From Actinopolymorpha singaporensis (lineage in GTDB: Bacteria; Actinomycetota; Actinomycetes; Propionibacteriales; Actinopolymorphaceae): a DNA stretch of 64,000 nucleotides. The translations under genes and the position numbers were made by a program. The notes beneath the pieces were generated by a model that was not told where the DNA came from, searched no databases, and saw only the letters and a program-made list of their open reading frames with translations. Shown in pieces: positions 63,063 to 64,000 of the stretch (the stretch's first letter is position 1; each line of letters starts with the position of its first letter). The stretch is from positions 4,017,981 to 4,081,980 of the forward strand of contig NZ_LT629732.1 in assembly GCF_900104745.1 (NCBI RefSeq), read 5' to 3'.

Positions 63063-63983
63063 TCAGCCCTTCACGGCGCCGAGGATGATGCCTTTGACGA
63101 AGTACCGCTGGAGGAACGGGTAGGCGAGCAGGATCGGGACCGTGGAGAAGATGATGGTCGCCGCCCTGATGTTGTCCGCGGAGATCACCATCCGCTGCAG
63201 GTCCTGGGTGGGGGCGTTCATGCCGCCCATGCCGAGCATGCTCTGGTCGATGATGATCGAACGCATGACCACCTGGAGCGGCCACTTCGAGCTGTCGGTG
63301 AGGAAGAACAGCCCGGTGAAGAAGTCGTTCCAGTGCGCCACACCGTAGAAGAGCCCGATCGTGGCCAGCACGGGTTTGGACAACGGCAGCACGATGTGCC
63401 ACAGCACCTGCAGGTCCGAGGCGCCGTCTATACGGGCGGACTCCTCGATCTCGGCCGGGATGCTCCAGAAGAAGTTCCGCATCAGGATGAGATTGAACGG
63501 TGACACCAGTCCGGAGAAGACCAGCACCCACACGTTGTTGATCAGCCCGATGTTCTTCAGCAGCAGGTACGTCGGGATGAGGCCCGCGCCGAACAGCATC
63601 GGGACGATCACGATCCACATCAGGAGCCGGTAGCCCGGGATGTAGGTCTTCGACAGGCCGTACGCCGCGGTGGTCGTGAAGAACAGGTTCAGGCTCGTAC
63701 CGACGAGCGTGGCGAACACCGTCACTCCGAACGACCGCATGAGCACCGGAGTCTCGAAGATGTAGTGGTAGGCCTCGGCCGTGAGGTTTCTCGGCAGCAG
63801 CATCAGCGGGTCGGCGGCGATCGACGCGCTCGAACTCATCGACTTGGCCAGGATGTTGACCATCGGCAGCAGGGTGACCAGGCCGAGGACGATGAGTACG
63901 ACATGGATGATCGTGTCGGCCCATCGGGGGTTGCGGTCGAGTTGGGCCCGCCGCGCCGGACTCGTGATCTGGTCGCCGCTCAC
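63063..63983 (-). CDS. Carbohydrate ABC transporter permease (LplC/YtcP-type)
   Basis: A 306-residue membrane protein from GTG 63983. It has about six helices (TIIHVVLIVLGLVTLLPMV first). The EAA loop is EIEESARIDGASDLQVLWHI, and the C-terminus QRYFVKGIILGAVKG is characteristic of this subgroup. Its partner permease and binding protein are presumably encoded upstream, beyond base 64000. The next gene starts five bases after its stop. Confidence 0.9.
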   Translation of the reverse strand: MSGDQITSPARRAQLDRNPRWADTIIHVVLIVLGLVTLLPMVNILAKSMSSSASIAADPLMLLPRNLTAEAYHYIFETPVLMRSFGVTVFATLVGTSLNLFFTTTAAYGLSKTYIPGYRLLMWIVIVPMLFGAGLIPTYLLLKNIGLINNVWVLVFSGLVSPFNLILMRNFFWSIPAEIEESARIDGASDLQVLWHIVLPLSKPVLATIGLFYGVAHWNDFFTGLFFLTDSSKWPLQVVMRSIIIDQSMLGMGGMNAPTQDLQRMVISADNIRAATIIFSTVPILLAYPFLQRYFVKGIILGAVKG

Positions 63984-64000
63984 GAGTTCGGGGTCGGAGG

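Noticed and set aside
63058-63924. Upstream extension of the SUMF1-GH42 frame
   Set aside because: It lies within the permease gene and encodes low-complexity Arg/His/Pro sequence; ATG 63057 precedes a normal domain start.

Overview
This is a high-GC, gene-dense stretch of an actinomycete chromosome. Evidence: strong G/C third-position bias, many GTG starts, GTGA/ATGA stop-start overlaps, LacI and ROK regulators beside secreted glycosidases, and actinobacterial-style polysaccharide genes. A soil member of the Propionibacteriales (Kribbella/Actinopolymorpha-like) would fit, but that is inference from gene content. No tRNA, rRNA, CRISPR array, transposase or integrase was seen.

Region 1 (1-13.86 kb, + strand): four very large proteins without signal peptides (the first is cut by the window edge), then an Ami_2 peptidoglycan amidase with a peptidoglycan-binding domain and a small two-helix membrane protein, closed by a strong hairpin. 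I cannot assign a function to the large proteins. The layout resembles a phage-tail or injection-particle accessory block with a lysis cassette.

Region 2 (13.9-28.7 kb): carbohydrate scavenging. It holds a secreted GH43 enzyme divergent from a ROK regulator, a secreted DUF4855 protein, and a LacI-centred divergon. On the minus strand of the divergon are an SGNH esterase, a lipoprotein sugar-binding protein and two ABC permeases. On the plus strand are LacI, a Tat-exported DUF4838/GH67-like protein, an MDR dehydrogenase and an SDR epimerase. Two near-identical palindromes (23046-23079 and 24226-24239) predict that LacI controls both arms. A short direct repeat lies at both outer ends of the divergon.

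Region 3 (28.7-37.3 kb, - strand): the most unusual part. A ten-gene, tightly coupled operon, nine of whose genes start with GTG, combines azoline-type RiPP enzymes (YcaO and a SagB-like oxidase) with a geranylgeranyl-diphosphate-synthase-like protein and a fused class I-like/class II terpene synthase. It also encodes two DUF6065-like paralogues and several small proteins. A ~57-residue domain recurs in two of the small proteins and at the C-terminus of the prenyl synthase. I propose an undescribed peptide-terpenoid hybrid pathway.

Region 4 (38.2-59.3 kb, + strand): a long exopolysaccharide or glycolipid operon. It has a priming sugar transferase, Wzz-, Wzx- and Wzy-like proteins, several glycosyltransferases, a methyltransferase and an RmlD-like reductase. 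It also has an embedded acyl module (3-hydroxyacyl-CoA dehydrogenase, KAS III, MaoC dehydratase), a sulfotransferase and an acetyltransferase. The Wzy-like polymerase is fused to a predicted extracytoplasmic beta-propeller.

Region 5 (59.3-64 kb, - strand): the 3' part of another sugar-uptake operon: a MalG-type permease, a SUMF1-like/GH42-like fusion and a mannonate-dehydratase-like enzyme. Its upstream genes lie beyond the window.
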